From positions 1 through 61,488 of the forward strand of contig DVOQ01000094.1 of NCBI GenBank assembly GCA_018713485.1: DNA of 61,488 nucleotides, in the 5' to 3' direction. Below the pieces are notes generated by a model. The model did no database searches and was not told the origin of the DNA. It saw nothing but the letters and a program-made list of their open reading frames with translations. This document shows positions 16,458 through 27,393 of the stretch, piece after piece. The stretch comes from Candidatus Avisuccinivibrio pullicola. Its GTDB lineage: Bacteria > Pseudomonadota > Gammaproteobacteria > Enterobacterales > Succinivibrionaceae. Every line of letters starts with the position of its first letter. Position 1 is the stretch's first letter. A program made the translations under genes and the position numbers.

Positions 16458-16841
16458 ATGTTTAAAGTGTTAGTGCCGGTGGCGGCTTTAGCCTTAAGCG
16501 CCTGTTCCGGAGTGAGCTTTGAGACCAATCTCGATCCCTCCAACGTCATCAATTACCTAAAGCTAGGTTCCCTTGAGGAAACCACTTATGAGGCCTTAGG
16601 GGACAGGCCCTATCTGCACAGGGGGCAGGTAACGGGGCTTTCCTGCAGGTTAAATGAGCGCGACTTCATCGCCAATGAGACCGATGCCCGTAATGACGCC
16701 CGCAGCAAGGCCGTAGCGTTAGACGCTAACGCCATCGTGTTCAGACAGTGTGTAAGGGCCTCGGAGACCCCCGCCTGCCTCGAGTCGGTGACCTGCTATG
16801 CCGATGCGCTCTTTGTTAAGGAAGAAGAGTCGGGTAAATAA
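16458..16841 (+). CDS. rcsF: RcsF-like outer-membrane stress-sensing lipoprotein
   Basis: RcsF is the outer-membrane lipoprotein that reports envelope damage to the Rcs phosphorelay. The 127-residue protein has a lipoprotein signal with lipobox LSAC (C16). Its core contains four cysteines in the family spacing: GLSCRL, RQCVRA, PACLES and VTCYAD. These form the two nested disulfides of RcsF. The neighbour trmO is also the neighbour of rcsF in E. coli, which strengthens the call. It starts three bases after thiI and overlaps trmO by one base. The long proline-rich linker of E. coli RcsF is absent. No other Rcs component lies in the window. Confidence 0.8.
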   Translation: MFKVLVPVAALALSACSGVSFETNLDPSNVINYLKLGSLEETTYEALGDRPYLHRGQVTGLSCRLNERDFIANETDARNDARSKAVALDANAIVFRQCVRASETPACLESVTCYADALFVKEEESGK

Positions 16842-17560
16842 TGGCTTTAGGCGCAGTTACTCTGCCTCTTATCGGCTACGTGGAAAGTCCTTTTGCCGAT
16901 AAGTTCGCGGTGCCGCGGCAGCCGGGCCTTGCTCCGGCGGTGGTGAGCCTTCTGCGCTTTTACAAACCGTACTGCACGCCGCAGGCCTTTCGGGAGATTG
17001 AAGGCTATTCCCATCTGCACGTGCTCTTTCTCTTTGACAGGGTAGAGTACCGTGACTTTCATCCCGAGGTGCGGCCGCCGCGCCTTGGCGGCAATCAGCG
17101 CGTGGGGGTCTTTGCCACGCGCTCGCCTTACCGTCCCTCGCGGTTAGGACTCTCGGTCGTCAAACTGGAACGTATCCTGCATTTAAGTGCCTCCGAGGTG
17201 GCCTTAGAGGTGACGGGGGCGGATATGGTGAACGGGACGCCTGTTGTCGATATCAAGCCCTACGTGCCCTTTGTCGACGCCCATCCCGAGGCTACGGGCG
17301 GTTTTGCCCCGGAACCCCCGCCTTTAAAGACTGTGACCTTTTCGCCCGAGGCGCTGATGGCTCTTTCCACTTTAAGCGGGCAGGAGCGGGAGGCCATTGC
17401 GCAGGTGCTCTCTCAGGATCCGCGCCCTGCCTATAAGGAAGCACAGGGCGAGGATGAGCGCGTGTATCACGCGGTTCTCTATGGGTATGACATCGCGTTT
17501 TGTGTCACAGAGGGTGGGGTTTATGTCCTGAATGCACTACAATCTAACCTGGGATTGTAG
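16841..17560 (+). CDS. trmO: tRNA (N6-threonylcarbamoyladenosine37-N6)-methyltransferase TrmO
   Basis: TrmO methylates N6-threonylcarbamoyladenosine at position 37 of certain threonine tRNAs using SAM, and is unusual in having a small beta-barrel fold. The 239-residue protein has the expected elements: IGYVESPFADKFAVPRQPGL at the N terminus, FLFDRVEY near 63, GVFATRSPYRPSRLGLSVV near 88 and DIKPYVPFVDAH near 140. Its length equals E. coli TrmO (235). The ATG overlaps the rcsF stop (TAATG), so the pair is translationally coupled. Confidence 0.95.
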   Translation: MALGAVTLPLIGYVESPFADKFAVPRQPGLAPAVVSLLRFYKPYCTPQAFREIEGYSHLHVLFLFDRVEYRDFHPEVRPPRLGGNQRVGVFATRSPYRPSRLGLSVVKLERILHLSASEVALEVTGADMVNGTPVVDIKPYVPFVDAHPEATGGFAPEPPPLKTVTFSPEALMALSTLSGQEREAIAQVLSQDPRPAYKEAQGEDERVYHAVLYGYDIAFCVTEGGVYVLNALQSNLGL

Positions 17561-17588
17561 TCAGGCCGTAAAGCGGCTAAGGGGATAT

Positions 17589-18887
17589 ATGACCGTCTGT
17601 CGCTACCGTCACGTGCTCTTTGATCTCGACGGCACGCTCTTTGATACCTACGAGGCCAACATGCTCTCGCTTAAGGAAGTCCTGACGCGCATGCAGCCAG
17701 GGGTTCCCCATAGCGATGAGGAATTAGACGCCCTGTTTGGCGTGCCGGGGCTTGCCTGTTTAAAGGCTCTTGGCTTTAACGACGCTAAGGCTGAGGAGGG
17801 CGTTGCCCTGTGGACGGAGCTGATCCTGCCCTACGCTTATACCGTGAAGCTGTTCCCGCACGTGGAAAGCGTGCTTAAAGCTCTGATAAGCGCCGGCTGC
17901 ACCTTAGGTATCGTCACCTCGCGCCGCCGCTACGCCGAGCTTGAAGGTACTTTAGGCGACTGCCTGCCGCCCGTCATCGCTCCCTATTTTAAGTACGTGG
18001 TCAGTGCCGATGACGTGAAAGCCCCCAAACCTGCACCCGATTCCCTCTTAAAGTACATGGAAATCACGGGGGCAAAACGTGAGGAGATCCTGTTCGTGGG
18101 CGATGCCCTGACCGATCTTCAGTGCGCGGACAGCGCGGGCGTGGATTTTGCCTTAGCCCTGTGGGGCGCAAAGCTGCAGCATCACGTGCGCTGCGCGTAT
18201 TACTTTAAATCCCTCTATGACGTGTTACTGACCGTGCTGCGCGAGCGCACGGGGCTTGAGGAAAAATGGTTTCGCTGGGCCGGCGAAATGCAGGCCATCG
18301 GGCAAATCGGTCTTGCCTACTGCCGCAACATCTTTGATGAGGAGCGCTATACGCGCCTTCGGGAGCTGGCCTCTGAAATCCTCATGACCTATACGGGAAA
18401 GAGTGAGAAGGAGGTAAAACAGAGCTTTCTCTTCGATAAGGGCTATATCACGCCCAAGGTGGATACCCGCGCCGCGATCTTTAATGAACAGGGCGAGATC
18501 CTCATGGTGAGGGAGAAGCTCTCGGGACTGTGGAATATTCCCGGCGGCTGGTGTGATGAGCATGAGTCCTTAGTTTCCAATACCGTCAAGGAAGTTAGGG
18601 AGGAGGCCGGTCTCGAGGTGCACGTGGAGCGGCTCATTGCCGTAGTCGACCGTAACGCCCATAATACTCCGCCCCTTCCCTACGGGGCGCTGAAAGCCTT
18701 CTTACTGTGTAAGAAGGCGGAAGTGGACTCTCCTTTTATTGAAACCGATGAAACCATGGAGAGGGCTTATTTTGCCGAGGACGCGCTGCCGCTACAGGAG
18801 CTGCGCCTTGATACCAATACGCCTTTGCAGTTAAGGATGTGCTTTGCTGCCTTCCGTGATCCCCATTTCGTACCCGTGATTGAGTAA
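17589..18887 (+). CDS. Fusion of a HAD hydrolase and a NUDIX hydrolase
   Basis: A 432-residue two-domain protein. Residues 1-215 form a HAD-superfamily phosphatase of the phosphoglycolate-phosphatase type. Motif I is FDLDGTLFDTYE near 12-23, motif II GIVTSRRR near 115, a lysine in VKAPKPAPD near 143, and motif IV FVGDALTDLQCADSAG near 170. Residues 225-432 hold a NUDIX domain preceded by a helical extension (WAGEMQAIGQIGLAYC). The NUDIX box reads GWCDEHESLVSNTVKEVREEAGL, split here as GWCDEHE-SLVSNTV-KEVREEAGL, with Lys in place of the usual Arg. The start is ATG 17589 because the domain begins there. It lies 28 bases after trmO. Substrates are unknown; nucleotide pool cleaning is a guess. 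Confidence 0.85.
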   Translation: MTVCRYRHVLFDLDGTLFDTYEANMLSLKEVLTRMQPGVPHSDEELDALFGVPGLACLKALGFNDAKAEEGVALWTELILPYAYTVKLFPHVESVLKALISAGCTLGIVTSRRRYAELEGTLGDCLPPVIAPYFKYVVSADDVKAPKPAPDSLLKYMEITGAKREEILFVGDALTDLQCADSAGVDFALALWGAKLQHHVRCAYYFKSLYDVLLTVLRERTGLEEKWFRWAGEMQAIGQIGLAYCRNIFDEERYTRLRELASEILMTYTGKSEKEVKQSFLFDKGYITPKVDTRAAIFNEQGEILMVREKLSGLWNIPGGWCDEHESLVSNTVKEVREEAGLEVHVERLIAVVDRNAHNTPPLPYGALKAFLLCKKAEVDSPFIETDETMERAYFAEDALPLQELRLDTNTPLQLRMCFAAFRDPHFVPVIE

Positions 18888-18904
18888 ACCTGAGAGAGGC
18901 AAAA

Positions 18905-19657
18905 ATGCGTTTTTTAGTTGATCTGCACACTCATACCGTGGCCTCGACCCACGCCTATTCCACCCTGGGAGAATACATCGCCTATGCCCATGAGACGGGC
19001 CTGCAGATGTTCGCCACCACCGATCACGGCCCGTCCCTGACCGACGCTCCGCACAAGTGGCATTTCGAGAATTTAAAGGTGGTGCCCCGTGTGGTTGAGG
19101 ATGTCGCTATCCTGCGCGGCGTGGAGGCCAATATCACGGCCGCCGGCGGTCTTGATCTTGAGGATCGCATTCTGGACCGTCTCGACATCGTCCTCGCCGG
19201 TTTTCATGAGAACGTAACTCCTACCGATAAGGTCACGCATACCGAGCTGGTTCTTTCCGTGATTAAATCAGGCAAGGTGGATATCCTCGTGCACCCCGGG
19301 TCTCCCAATTATCCTATCGACACCGGAGCCGTTCTGGAGTGCGCCAAGGAGCATAATGTCGCCATCGAGCTCAATGCTTCCTCAGGCGTCCACTCGCGCT
19401 TAGGCTCTCACGCCAACTGCGTGGAGATCGCCCGCCTTGCCAGGAAGATTGGCAACGTCATTGCCTTAGGCTCGGATTCGCACATTGCCTATTACCTGGG
19501 CCAATTTGATGAGGCCATCAAGGTTTTAGAAGAGGCGGAACTCGGTTACTCCCACGTGCTCAACACCTCGCCGGCCCGTGTCCTCGATTTCCTGGAGGCC
19601 CGCGGCCACGCTCAGATCCGTGAGCTGCGCGATCTGTTCCTGCCCATTTCCTATTAG
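18905..19657 (+). CDS. ycdX: PHP-family phosphatase (YcdX type)
   Basis: The 250-residue protein belongs to the PHP metal-dependent phosphoesterases. Metal-binding motifs are DLHTHTVASTHAYST at residues 6-20, TTDHGPS near 39, the glutamate in RGVEANI near 72, and LVHPGSPNYP near 128. Later come IELNASSGVHSR near 155 and LGSDSHIAYYLG near 188. This set and the length match E. coli YcdX, a trinuclear-zinc phosphatase linked to swarming. The physiological substrate is not settled. It starts 17 bases after the HAD-NUDIX gene and ends eight bases before the GNAT gene, so it is mid-operon. Confidence 0.9.
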   Translation: MRFLVDLHTHTVASTHAYSTLGEYIAYAHETGLQMFATTDHGPSLTDAPHKWHFENLKVVPRVVEDVAILRGVEANITAAGGLDLEDRILDRLDIVLAGFHENVTPTDKVTHTELVLSVIKSGKVDILVHPGSPNYPIDTGAVLECAKEHNVAIELNASSGVHSRLGSHANCVEIARLARKIGNVIALGSDSHIAYYLGQFDEAIKVLEEAELGYSHVLNTSPARVLDFLEARGHAQIRELRDLFLPISY

Positions 19658-19665
19658 GAGGGCAC

Positions 19666-20226
19666 GTGAGTCTTAGCCATACACTGCATCACATGGAGCG
19701 GGACGTGAGCCTGTGGCGGCTCAATCACCGTCTCGTAAAAGGGATCCGCAACCGTGAGCTTACGCTCACTGAAGACGGCTTCACCTTTACCCACGCCACG
19801 CGATCCATGGTAAAGGAAATCGAGAGTCTGCATCTGCAGCTCTTCCGTGTGCCGCTTATCAACTGGATCCGCTGGGTATATAAATTTCACGTCGCCGATC
19901 TGGTGTCGGTGATCCTCGATAAAGACGGGCATGTGGCTGGATATGACATGTTCATCTTCAATGAGGGGGAGTGGCAGGACCGTATCCTGCACGAACCCTT
20001 CGTGGGGGTTGATCCTAAATATCAGGGGCTGGGCCTTTCCACGAAGCTGCGGCGCTATTCGGTCACCTGCTATAACTTCGGTATCCTAAACGGCCTTTCC
20101 ACCGTAGCCGCTTATGATGACATCAAGGCGTTGCGCTCGGCGCAGAAATCCGGCTACGGTATCGTCAAGGCCTCGGCCAAACCCTCGGGGCACTATCTCG
20201 TCTGTCCCCTCACGCTGCGCCGTTAG
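19666..20226 (+). CDS. GNAT-like acetyltransferase domain protein
   Basis: The 186-residue protein starts at GTG 19666, with AGGAGG at 19656-19661. The C-terminal half has the GNAT pattern: a beta strand GHVAGYDMFIFN, then FVGVDPKYQGLGLSTKLRRYSV (split FVGVDPKYQGLGL-STKLRRYSV), which resembles the acetyl-CoA pyrophosphate loop, and a later helix. The N-terminal half (VSLWRLNHRLVKGIRNRELTL) is unfamiliar. The substrate is unknown. Its stop overlaps the convergent dehydrogenase gene by four bases. A PseH role for the pseudaminic pathway seems unlikely from the sequence pattern and location. Confidence 0.65.
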   Translation: MSLSHTLHHMERDVSLWRLNHRLVKGIRNRELTLTEDGFTFTHATRSMVKEIESLHLQLFRVPLINWIRWVYKFHVADLVSVILDKDGHVAGYDMFIFNEGEWQDRILHEPFVGVDPKYQGLGLSTKLRRYSVTCYNFGILNGLSTVAAYDDIKALRSAQKSGYGIVKASAKPSGHYLVCPLTLRR

Positions 20227-21055
20227 ACCGCCGGCTTGAAGGGACCGTAGAAGTACGCGGCGGTGGCTCCTCCGTCCATGAGAAAATCGGAGCCCGTGAT
20301 GAAGGAGCCGCGCCCGGAGAGCAGCAGTTCAGCAACGTGAGCCACTTCATCGGCCGTGCCGGGCCTGCCCGCGGGGCATTGCTTAAACATGTTCTTATAG
20401 AAGTCTCCGCGCGGCCCGTTAAACTCATCTAAAGCCAGCGGGGTGACGATGATGCCCGGGGATACCGAGTTGACCCGCGCGCCGTGCGCGCCCCAGCGCA
20501 CGGCCTCATACATGACGCGTTTGACGTTGCAGCGCTTGGCCAGCTGATAGGCGTGCAGTGTGTCGCGGATGTTCTCAGGCTGAAGGAGCGGAAGCTTTAA
20601 CAGTTCTTCGCAGGGCGTGGTGGCCAGGGCCGCGTCCTCCTCAGGCGTTAACGCCGGCAGGCGGTGCCCTGACTGTGAGGAGACGGTAAGCCCGCTGCCC
20701 CCCGGGCGATCACCTTGCCGGCTTCCTCTAACAGCACCGCCGTGCCGTAGAGATCGACCTTAAGAATGGTTTCCACCGTCGCCTGGGAGGGGGAAACTCC
20801 GGCGGCATTGACTACGTGCTTAAGTGTCCCGGCGGAGGTCGCGGTGGCAATGAGCTCCTCAATGGACTTACGTAAGGCCAGATTGACAGTCTGCGTGATG
20901 ACTTCAAAACCCGCTTCCCTGAGCATGGTACTCATCTGCTCAAGCTTCGTCTCGGATAAGTCACCGAGGACAATAGTCATACCGTGGGCCATGCGACGGG
21001 CGATCGCAAGGCCTATCTGTCCCGCGCCCACTAAGAGAAACACCTCTTTTTTCAT
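20223..21055 (-). pseudogene. Short-chain dehydrogenase/reductase with a -1 frameshift
   Basis: The reading frame from ATG 21055 (ribosome site AAGGAGAC upstream) encodes an SDR N terminus with nucleotide motif LLVGAGQIGLAIARRM and the NAAGVSPS region. It then breaks at a run of six G (plus-strand C at 20698-20703). Adding one G restores a continuous frame through the TVSSQSGH active-site serine region, the YQLAK catalytic Tyr-Lys motif, VNSVSPGIIVTP and the C terminus SDFLMDGGATAAYF. The intact protein would be about 277 residues. No other disruption is seen, so this is either a recent mutation, a slippage-prone on/off switch or a sequencing error. A LysR gene lies 98 bases upstream on the same strand. 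Confidence 0.88.
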
Positions 21056-21153
21056 GTCGTCTCCTTTAAGGTTTAACATTGCTTAACTGTAGCTATCTTA
21101 AGGGGGACAGCTTGGATTTACATAAGCAAAACTTATACAAATAGTTAGTTTTT

Positions 21154-22023
21154 CTAATGATTCTGAAAGGCCTTACAGATAAGATCTGCCGCTTCTTCCT
21201 GCAGGGGGCGGGCTCCTTCTTTCACGTAGAAAACGCAGTAGGTAACGTTAAGGGGGCCGGTCGCGGCCAGAAGCGGTTTTTGCAGGAACGTATGCGAACT
21301 GCTGTGGCCGTCGCCTAAAAAGAGCGATTTACCGTCCTCAAGCTGCAGCAGGGCCGTGGAGAGGGAGTCACAGGCGTGAAGTTCTCCCTCGATGCCTATG
21401 ACTTTGCGGTAAAAACGGTTTTCCGGATTCAGGAAAGCGGGAGGGGTCAGCATGAGACAGGGGTAGGAACGGAGAGACTCAAGAGTGAGCCGGTCGTGGC
21501 TGGCTAGGGGATGGGCGGGACTTAAGGTGACGTAACGCGGTCTAACCGCCGCGACACGGTTGACGTAAACGGGGGAAAAGGACCGTCTCTGATCATTAAG
21601 GATGAGATCGACCTTCCCCAGACGCATGTCGTCAAAGAGTTCCTCATGGGTGGCGCGCCTGAGCGTGAAGTCTATTCCCTCGGCGCGCAGCAGGTTCAGG
21701 GCGGCTGTCAGTTCTGGTCCCATGAAGGAGGAGAGTACGCCTAAAGTGATACAGCGGCGCGGGTACAGGGACTGACGCTTAAGTTCTGAGAGCTTCCGGT
21801 CAAAAGCGGAGACAAGCTGTCTTACGGTGCTGTAGAAGCTCTCCCCCGCATCGGTAAGACGTAAGGAGCGTCTCGGGCTTACAAAGAGCCTGAAGCCCAG
21901 TTCCTTTTCCAGAGCGTCAAGGTGCTGTGAGATGGCGCTTTGCGAAATTCCGTGTACGGCGGCGGCCCTGGTGAGACTTTTAAGCTCGGCGGCACTTAAG
22001 AAATAGCGTAAACGACTTAACAT
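21154..22023 (-). CDS. LysR-family transcriptional regulator
   Basis: From ATG 22023 (GGGAGAGAAGAGG directly upstream) the product has 289 residues. The N-terminal winged helix-turn-helix reads LRYFLSAAELKSLTRAAAVH then GISQSAISQHLDALEKELG, the standard LysR DNA-binding pattern, and an effector-binding domain follows from about 90. A longer in-frame start at 22314 would run through the flaG promoter and into flaG, so it is rejected. The ligand is unknown. The dehydrogenase gene 98 bases downstream on the same strand is the natural candidate target. It is divergent from flaG, with about 170 bases between. Confidence 0.9.
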   Translation of the reverse strand: MLSRLRYFLSAAELKSLTRAAAVHGISQSAISQHLDALEKELGFRLFVSPRRSLRLTDAGESFYSTVRQLVSAFDRKLSELKRQSLYPRRCITLGVLSSFMGPELTAALNLLRAEGIDFTLRRATHEELFDDMRLGKVDLILNDQRRSFSPVYVNRVAAVRPRYVTLSPAHPLASHDRLTLESLRSYPCLMLTPPAFLNPENRFYRKVIGIEGELHACDSLSTALLQLEDGKSLFLGDGHSSSHTFLQKPLLAATGPLNVTYCVFYVKEGARPLQEEAADLICKAFQNH

Positions 22024-22086
22024 CCTCTTCTCTCCCTGGGGATATTGTAGAGGAAATTCCGGGAAGGAAAATTTAAAAAAAGTGCT

Positions 22087-22113
22087 TAAGTTTTTCCCGA
22101 CAGGTGACGATAA
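22087..22113 (+). promoter_or_regulatory. Sigma28 (FliA) type promoter of flaG
   Basis: TAAG at 22087-22090, a 15-base spacer and GACGATAA at 22106-22113 match the flagellar consensus TAAA-N15-GCCGATAA with two mismatches. It is 81 bases upstream of the flaG start. This fits FlaG being a late filament gene. Confidence 0.75.
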
Positions 22114-22194
22114 GGATGTAACGGGGGTGTCTAAGCACCTCTGACAGGAGAGATCACTTAATAAAAAAGACTTCCTCACGAAGGAGGTAGCAAG

Positions 22195-22731
22195 ATGATT
22201 ATCAACAGCGTGGGCGATACCCGCACCTCCGTCACGGTGGGACTGCAGAGTGTCACCCCTATCGATGAGAAGAATGTAGAGAACCGCGCGACGGAACTTG
22301 AGACTGCCGTGCACGAGAGTACTGCCGGTGCCGGTATGCAGCGTTCAGCTGTACAGGAGAGCGAGGATACCCGCGTCCGCGACATGCCGACGCACGGGGA
22401 TGGCCGTACCTCCGAGGAGGAGAAAAAGAACTCCGCCGTGGATGAGGAGGCTCTTGAAGCCTCGCGTGAAAAGGCCCAGGAGATCATCGCCGAGCTGTCG
22501 GGCAGGGATTTAGGGCTGACCTTCTCGGTGGAGAAGGAGCTTGATCGCACCTTAATCTCGGTGATGGACCGCGCCACGGAAGACGTGATCCGCCAGATCC
22601 CCTCCGAGGAGTTCGTGCGCATGGCCAAGAGCATGCAGAAATTACGGGATGGCACGCTCGTGGGGCCGGATGCCAACGCCGTTCTCGAGAAGAGCGAGCT
22701 GAAAGGCCTCCTGCTTGATCACGAGGCGTAG
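22195..22731 (+). CDS. flaG: Flagellar protein FlaG
   Basis: FlaG is a small, poorly understood flagellar filament-associated protein that influences filament length. The 178-residue protein has a variable hydrophilic N-terminal part (1-100). The conserved domain follows: LGLTFSVEKELDRTLISVMD at about 105-124, DVIRQIPSEEFVRMAKSMQKLRDG, then a tail. AAGGAGG lies eight bases before the ATG. The N-terminal part is longer than usual (FlaG is often 110-145 residues). It has its own sigma28-type promoter and a terminator. fliS follows, but fliD, which normally lies between them, is missing. Confidence 0.9.
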   Translation: MIINSVGDTRTSVTVGLQSVTPIDEKNVENRATELETAVHESTAGAGMQRSAVQESEDTRVRDMPTHGDGRTSEEEKKNSAVDEEALEASREKAQEIIAELSGRDLGLTFSVEKELDRTLISVMDRATEDVIRQIPSEEFVRMAKSMQKLRDGTLVGPDANAVLEKSELKGLLLDHEA

Positions 22732-22747
22732 CCTGCGCAGGAGCGTT

Positions 22748-22773
22748 AAAAAAGCGCCTGCGGGCGCTTTTTT
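22748..22773 (+). terminator. Rho-independent terminator after flaG
   Basis: AAAAAAGCGCC, a short loop and GGCGCTTTTTT form a textbook bidirectional terminator 16 bases after the flaG stop. Confidence 0.93.
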
Positions 22774-22859
22774 ATGCGCAAAAGCCTAATCCGTGCCATA
22801 ATCGAGCTTCAGTTTCAGGCCGTCTTACCGTAAAGATAAAGAGGCAAGAGGAGAGTGTT

Positions 22860-23291
22860 ATGTACGGACGTAATCTTAAGGCTTACCGTAAGACCAATTT
22901 AGAGGCGGAACTGTCGGTAGCCAGCCCCCACCGTGTGGTGCAGATGATGTATGAAGGTCTGCTGGAGCGTTTAGCTCAGGCCAAGGGGGCCATTTTGCGC
23001 AAGGATTATGAGTACAAGTCCGATCGCATTTCCAAGGCCGTGGGCATTATCAACGGTCTGCAGATGTCCATTGATCCCTCCTATGACAAGGAGATGGGAG
23101 AGCGCCTTATCGCCCTTTACGATTATATGAAGGACCGTCTTAATGTCGCCTCGGTGGAACTGGATACCGCCCCTATCGACGAGGTGGTAAATCTGCTGCT
23201 GCCCATCAAGCAGGCGTGGGACAATATTCCCGAAAGCGAGCGCGAGCGCGTTAATGCCATCATTACCGAAAAACAGTCCCGCTCTAATTAA
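22860..23291 (+). CDS. fliS: Flagellin export chaperone FliS
   Basis: FliS binds the C terminus of flagellin in the cytoplasm, prevents early polymerisation and delivers it to the export gate. The 143-residue protein shows the FliS pattern: a short N-terminal part with AYRKTNLEAELSVASPHRVV, then MMYEGLLERLAQAKGAILRK and the four-helix body with IINGLQMSIDPS. Length is typical (130-145). AGAGGAGAG stands just before the ATG. It is separated from flaG by a terminator, so it needs its own promoter, and no flagellar-type promoter is obvious in the 128-base gap. Flagellin and fliD genes are outside the window. Confidence 0.95.
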   Translation: MYGRNLKAYRKTNLEAELSVASPHRVVQMMYEGLLERLAQAKGAILRKDYEYKSDRISKAVGIINGLQMSIDPSYDKEMGERLIALYDYMKDRLNVASVELDTAPIDEVVNLLLPIKQAWDNIPESERERVNAIITEKQSRSN

Positions 23292-23351
23292 GTCCTCCTT
23301 TACTTTTTAGCGTACCGTCCATAAAGCGCCGTCCTCTCCTCGCGGCGCAAT

Positions 23352-23380
23352 TTCCTTCGTGTAAGGCTTTGACCTATAAT
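23352..23380 (+). promoter_or_regulatory. Promoter of zipA-ligA
   Basis: A consensus -10 TATAAT at 23375-23380 stands 17 bases after a weak -35-like TTCCTT at 23352-23357. Transcription would start near 23387, about 27 bases before the zipA ATG. Confidence 0.6.
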
Positions 23381-23413
23381 GTTCCGAGTTTCAAGCCCTG
23401 TGAGGAAAGGTAG

Positions 23414-26232
<2,819 letters not shown>

Positions 26233-26264
26233 GCCTAAGCGGCTAACGGGTGTTTTGCAGGTAA

Positions 26265-26298
26265 AAACAAAGGGAAGGCGCGGACCTTCCCTTTGTTT
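26265..26298. terminator. Bidirectional terminator between ligA and mltD
   Basis: AAACAAAGGGAAGG and CCTTCCCTTTGTTT form a 14-base perfect stem around a six-base loop. Terminal A and T runs on both sides let it serve both convergent genes. Confidence 0.92.
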
Positions 26299-26321
26299 TA
26301 GGTGCTGATCTTAATCAGGCA

Positions 26322-27353
26322 TTAATCGTTGGAGGCGCTTAAGGTAGTCCCCTTGTCGCCTGCGGCTTCAATGCCGATGGCGTGCTCCAGGCGATTGACG
26401 TTCTCCACCGGAACGAGCAGACCTCTTTGCTTGTTGCTCTTTAAGGAGTCCGAGAGATAACCCGCGTTGAGGTGCTTTAAGGTGCTTAAGCTCGTGCCCG
26501 AGAGTCTGGCGGCCTGACGCATGGAATTGACGCGTCCGGCAACCTGCACGCGCTTGAAGGCGGGGCGGTTCTCAATCTCGGGGCGGCTGACGCCGTAGTT
26601 TTCCGGGTGGCGCAGAATGTCGGCGTAGGCGTGGAAACGGTACACGTAGAGATTGGCGTGAGCCGTCAGACGGACGGTGTTGAAGTTGATGTCCTTAACG
26701 CCATTGGCCTTAGCTCTGCGGATGGCCTTCTTGATGGCAAATTCACCCTGATTGTAACCGGCGACGGCTAAGTCCCAGTTCTCACCGCATTCGCGGTATA
26801 AGTGCTCTAAATATCTTAAGGAGGCGTCCGTAGACTCGATGAAGTCATAGAACTCATCGTAGTTGGAGGTACGCTCAAGGCCTAAGGCCTTGCCGGTGGA
26901 GCGGATAAACTGCCACGGACCGTGGGCTCCGGCGTGGGAGCGGGCACGGGGATTAAAACCGCTTTCCACTAAGGGTAAGGCGGCTAATTCGACGGGCAGA
27001 TTACGCTTCTTTAACTCGCTTAAGAGGTGGTACATGAAGAGGGAGGAGCTGTCCATGTGGGCCTCGAAATTACGGGCCATCTTCTTAGCTTCCTTCTTCT
27101 CGCGCTCGGTTAACTGAATGTTGAGCTGAAAACGGGAGTCATTGAAAAGCTCGCTGTTCCACAGGGAGTGACTCTCAGGCTTAGCCGTGGCGGCCTCCCT
27201 GACGGGGGCTGCCTTAACGCTGACCGAGGCGGTGACGCCCGTTGCGCTGAGCGACTGATGAGCAAGATCGCTCTTTGAGGATGAGCAGGCAGTTAAAGTA
27301 ATGAGACTGCCCAAAAGCACAGCACCAATAAGAAGCAGAGTGTTTTTAATCAT
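26322..27353 (-). CDS. mltD: Membrane-bound lytic murein transglycosylase D-like lipoprotein
   Basis: MltD cleaves peptidoglycan glycan strands to 1,6-anhydro products from the outer membrane. The 343-residue protein has a lipoprotein signal with lipobox LTAC (C23). The transglycosylase domain contains the catalytic glutamate in LPLVESGFNPRARS near 127, GAHGPWQFIRSTGKALGL near 143, and AVAGYNQGEFAIKKAI near 192. The C terminus holds only one LysM-like segment (MRQAARLSGTSLSTLKHLN), whereas E. coli MltD (452 residues) has two. rnhA lies 40 bases upstream, a neighbourhood also seen in E. coli. Confidence 0.9.
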   Translation of the reverse strand: MIKNTLLLIGAVLLGSLITLTACSSSKSDLAHQSLSATGVTASVSVKAAPVREAATAKPESHSLWNSELFNDSRFQLNIQLTEREKKEAKKMARNFEAHMDSSSLFMYHLLSELKKRNLPVELAALPLVESGFNPRARSHAGAHGPWQFIRSTGKALGLERTSNYDEFYDFIESTDASLRYLEHLYRECGENWDLAVAGYNQGEFAIKKAIRRAKANGVKDINFNTVRLTAHANLYVYRFHAYADILRHPENYGVSRPEIENRPAFKRVQVAGRVNSMRQAARLSGTSLSTLKHLNAGYLSDSLKSNKQRGLLVPVENVNRLEHAIGIEAAGDKGTTLSASND

Positions 27354-27393
27354 TGTCCCCTAACTTGGTCTAAAAGACCGGTTGCCATACCAA

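Noticed and set aside
19666-20226. The GNAT gene as the missing pseH
   Set aside because: It lies 35 kb from the pse genes, in an operon with phosphatases, and its N-terminal half does not resemble PseH.
21154-22314. A longer LysR reading frame starting at 22314
   Set aside because: It would run through the flaG promoter and into flaG. The DNA-binding domain starts at 22023 with a good ribosome site.
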